From Thermoplasmata archaeon (GTDB lineage Archaea; Thermoplasmatota; Thermoplasmata; UBA184), in contig JASHXN010000131.1 of NCBI GenBank assembly GCA_030043505.1, positions 1 to 6,967 on the forward strand: DNA of 6,967 nt. Reading direction: 5' to 3'. Shown here piece after piece: positions 6,006-6,967 of this stretch (positions are counted from its first letter, which is position 1; each line of letters opens with the position of its first letter). Under the pieces are notes generated by a model. It was not told the DNA's origin. It saw only the letters and a list, made by a program, of their open reading frames with translations, and ran no database searches. The position numbers and the translations under genes are program-made.

Positions 6006-6967
6006 CTACCTCCAGTCGACCCGCGGGTCGAGGACGCCGTAGAGAATGTCCGCGACGAGGTTCGCGAGCACGACGCCGACCGCGAAGATCGCGACGACCG
6101 CGATCGCGCCGTCGAAGTTCGGCGTGCCGCCGCCGCCCCCGATCGCCGTGTAGGCGAACGCGCCGATCCCGGGCCAGCCGAACACCTCCTCGACGACGAC
6201 CGTCCCCGCGAGGAGGCCGCCGGCGGTGACGCCGAGCACGGTGGTAGTGGTGATGAGGGCGTTCCGGAGCGCGTGCTTGTACAGCACCCAGAACTCGGAG
6301 AGGCCCTTCATCCGCGCCGATTTCACGTAGTCGAGCGGGAGGACCTCCAGCATCGAACTGCGCGTCATCCGGGTCGCGATCCCCATGTTGATGAACGCGA
6401 GCGTCGCCGCCGGCAGGATCAGATGTTCGATCGCGTCCACCGTGTACGGCAGATTGCCGTTCAGCAGCGCGTCCAGGACCGAGATGTGCGTGTACTGCGG
6501 GAACGGCGGTGGATAGTTCGGGAACTCTCCGTGCGATGGCAGCCCGAGATAGGGTCCCAAGAAGATCGCCGCGATGACCGCGCCGAGGTACGTCGGCGTC
6601 GCCCAGCCGCTCAGGTAGAAGATGCGGACCAGGTGGTCGCCCCACCGGCCCGCCGACTGCGCCGCGATGACCCCGAGAGGGATCCCGATGACGACCATCA
6701 GGAACAGCGCCGCGAGGACCAGTTCGAGCGTCGCCGGGAGCCCGTCGGCGATCAGCGGATACACCGCCACGCCGCCCTGGGAGGCGCCCCAGTTCCCGTG
6801 GACGAGGTTCACGACGTAGTTCCAGTACTGGACGTAGAGCGGCTGGGCGAACATCGCCTTGCAGTTCGCGAGCGTCCCGGCCCCCGCGTGCGGGAACCAC
6901 TGGGCGCAGGGATTGACCGCCGAAAGGTGCGTGAAGACGAACGTCAGGACCGAGATCCCGATCAGGA
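6006..6967 (-). CDS. dppB: Dipeptide/oligopeptide ABC transporter permease (DppB type), 5' end outside window
   Basis: First permease of the importer. The frame is open from the right edge to TAG at 6006, giving 319 complete codons, and it starts inside TM1 (LIGISVLTFVFTHLS), so only roughly the first 10-15 residues are missing. The ATG at 6854 is internal: homologous TM1 sequence continues upstream of it. Family features include YVQYWNYVVNLVHGNWGAS, the segment LPATLELVLAALFLMVV leading into TM2, and the EAA loop DYVKSARMKGLSEFWVLYKHALRNA. These are followed by FGWPGIGAFAY and the family ending LYGVLDPRVDWR. Six TM helices are expected. The extracellular loop after TM1 lacks the usual PGDP motif and instead reads NPCAQW, with a second Cys 15 residues later (visible residues 20 and 35). 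Being the first visible gene, it probably lies near the operon promoter or follows another binding-protein gene. Confidence 0.93.
   Translation of the reverse strand, partial: LIGISVLTFVFTHLSAVNPCAQWFPHAGAGTLANCKAMFAQPLYVQYWNYVVNLVHGNWGASQGGVAVYPLIADGLPATLELVLAALFLMVVIGIPLGVIAAQSAGRWGDHLVRIFYLSGWATPTYLGAVIAAIFLGPYLGLPSHGEFPNYPPPFPQYTHISVLDALLNGNLPYTVDAIEHLILPAATLAFINMGIATRMTRSSMLEVLPLDYVKSARMKGLSEFWVLYKHALRNALITTTTVLGVTAGGLLAGTVVVEEVFGWPGIGAFAYTAIGGGGGTPNFDGAIAVVAIFAVGVVLANLVADILYGVLDPRVDWR
6009..6013 (-). promoter_or_regulatory. Shine-Dalgarno GGAGG of the dppC-like gene
   Basis: The minus strand reads CTGGAGGTAGACGACGACC across the dppB stop. GGAGG is a perfect anti-SD match immediately before the TAG, 3 nt from the ACG at 6005 and 6 nt from the ACG at 6002. 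It is the only good ribosome-binding site near the dppC N-terminus, and it decides the proposed start. Confidence 0.6.

Noticed and set aside
1..6967. CRISPR array, tRNA/rRNA, insertion sequence or defence genes
   Set aside because: No spaced repeats, tRNA-like folds, transposase motifs or terminal repeats were seen; coding sequence accounts for nearly the whole window.

Overview
The window is strongly GC-rich, densely packed coding DNA with third codon positions dominated by G and C. It contains five genes: part of an aldehyde dehydrogenase, an extracytoplasmic solute-binding protein, and a four-gene Dpp/Opp-type ABC transporter cassette. Several features point to an archaeon. The binding protein carries about 19 N-x-S/T sequons, is very acidic, and appears to keep an N-terminal membrane anchor. 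Its start codon has no nearby Shine-Dalgarno sequence, which fits a leaderless transcript. A GC-rich member of Thermoplasmatota is my best guess, but this is recollection of protein style and no marker gene is present to prove it.

Layout: 1-581 (minus) is the N-terminal third or more of an NAD(P)-dependent aldehyde dehydrogenase that runs off the left edge. 582-715 is a divergent intergenic region with a dyad and a weak TATA-like element. 716-2593 (plus) is a family 5 (peptide/nickel type) solute-binding protein. Only 6 bp after it, converging from the other strand, is the end of a tightly coupled minus-strand operon. In transcription order from the right edge this is dppB-like permease (6967 down to 6006, start outside the window), dppC-like permease (about 6002 down to 4947), dppD-like ATPase (4950-3814) and dppF-like ATPase (3817-2600). 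The dppC/dppD and dppD/dppF junctions are 4-bp ATGA and GTGA overlaps.

Together the binding protein, two permeases and two ATPases form a complete importer for peptides or a peptide-like or oligosaccharide substrate. The binding protein, however, has its own promoter on the opposite strand. The aldehyde dehydrogenase most resembles the aminobutyraldehyde/betaine-aldehyde group, so amine or peptide catabolism is a reasonable but unproven theme.

I did not find an unknown defence or mobile system here. The most unusual points are molecular. The dppC-like gene has no ATG, GTG or TTG that would give a full-length protein, and instead has a perfect GGAGG in front of tandem ACG codons. Both ATPases carry long low-complexity insertions, each about 47 residues, at the same place. 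The dppF-like ATPase has SGGG instead of SGGQ in its signature motif.
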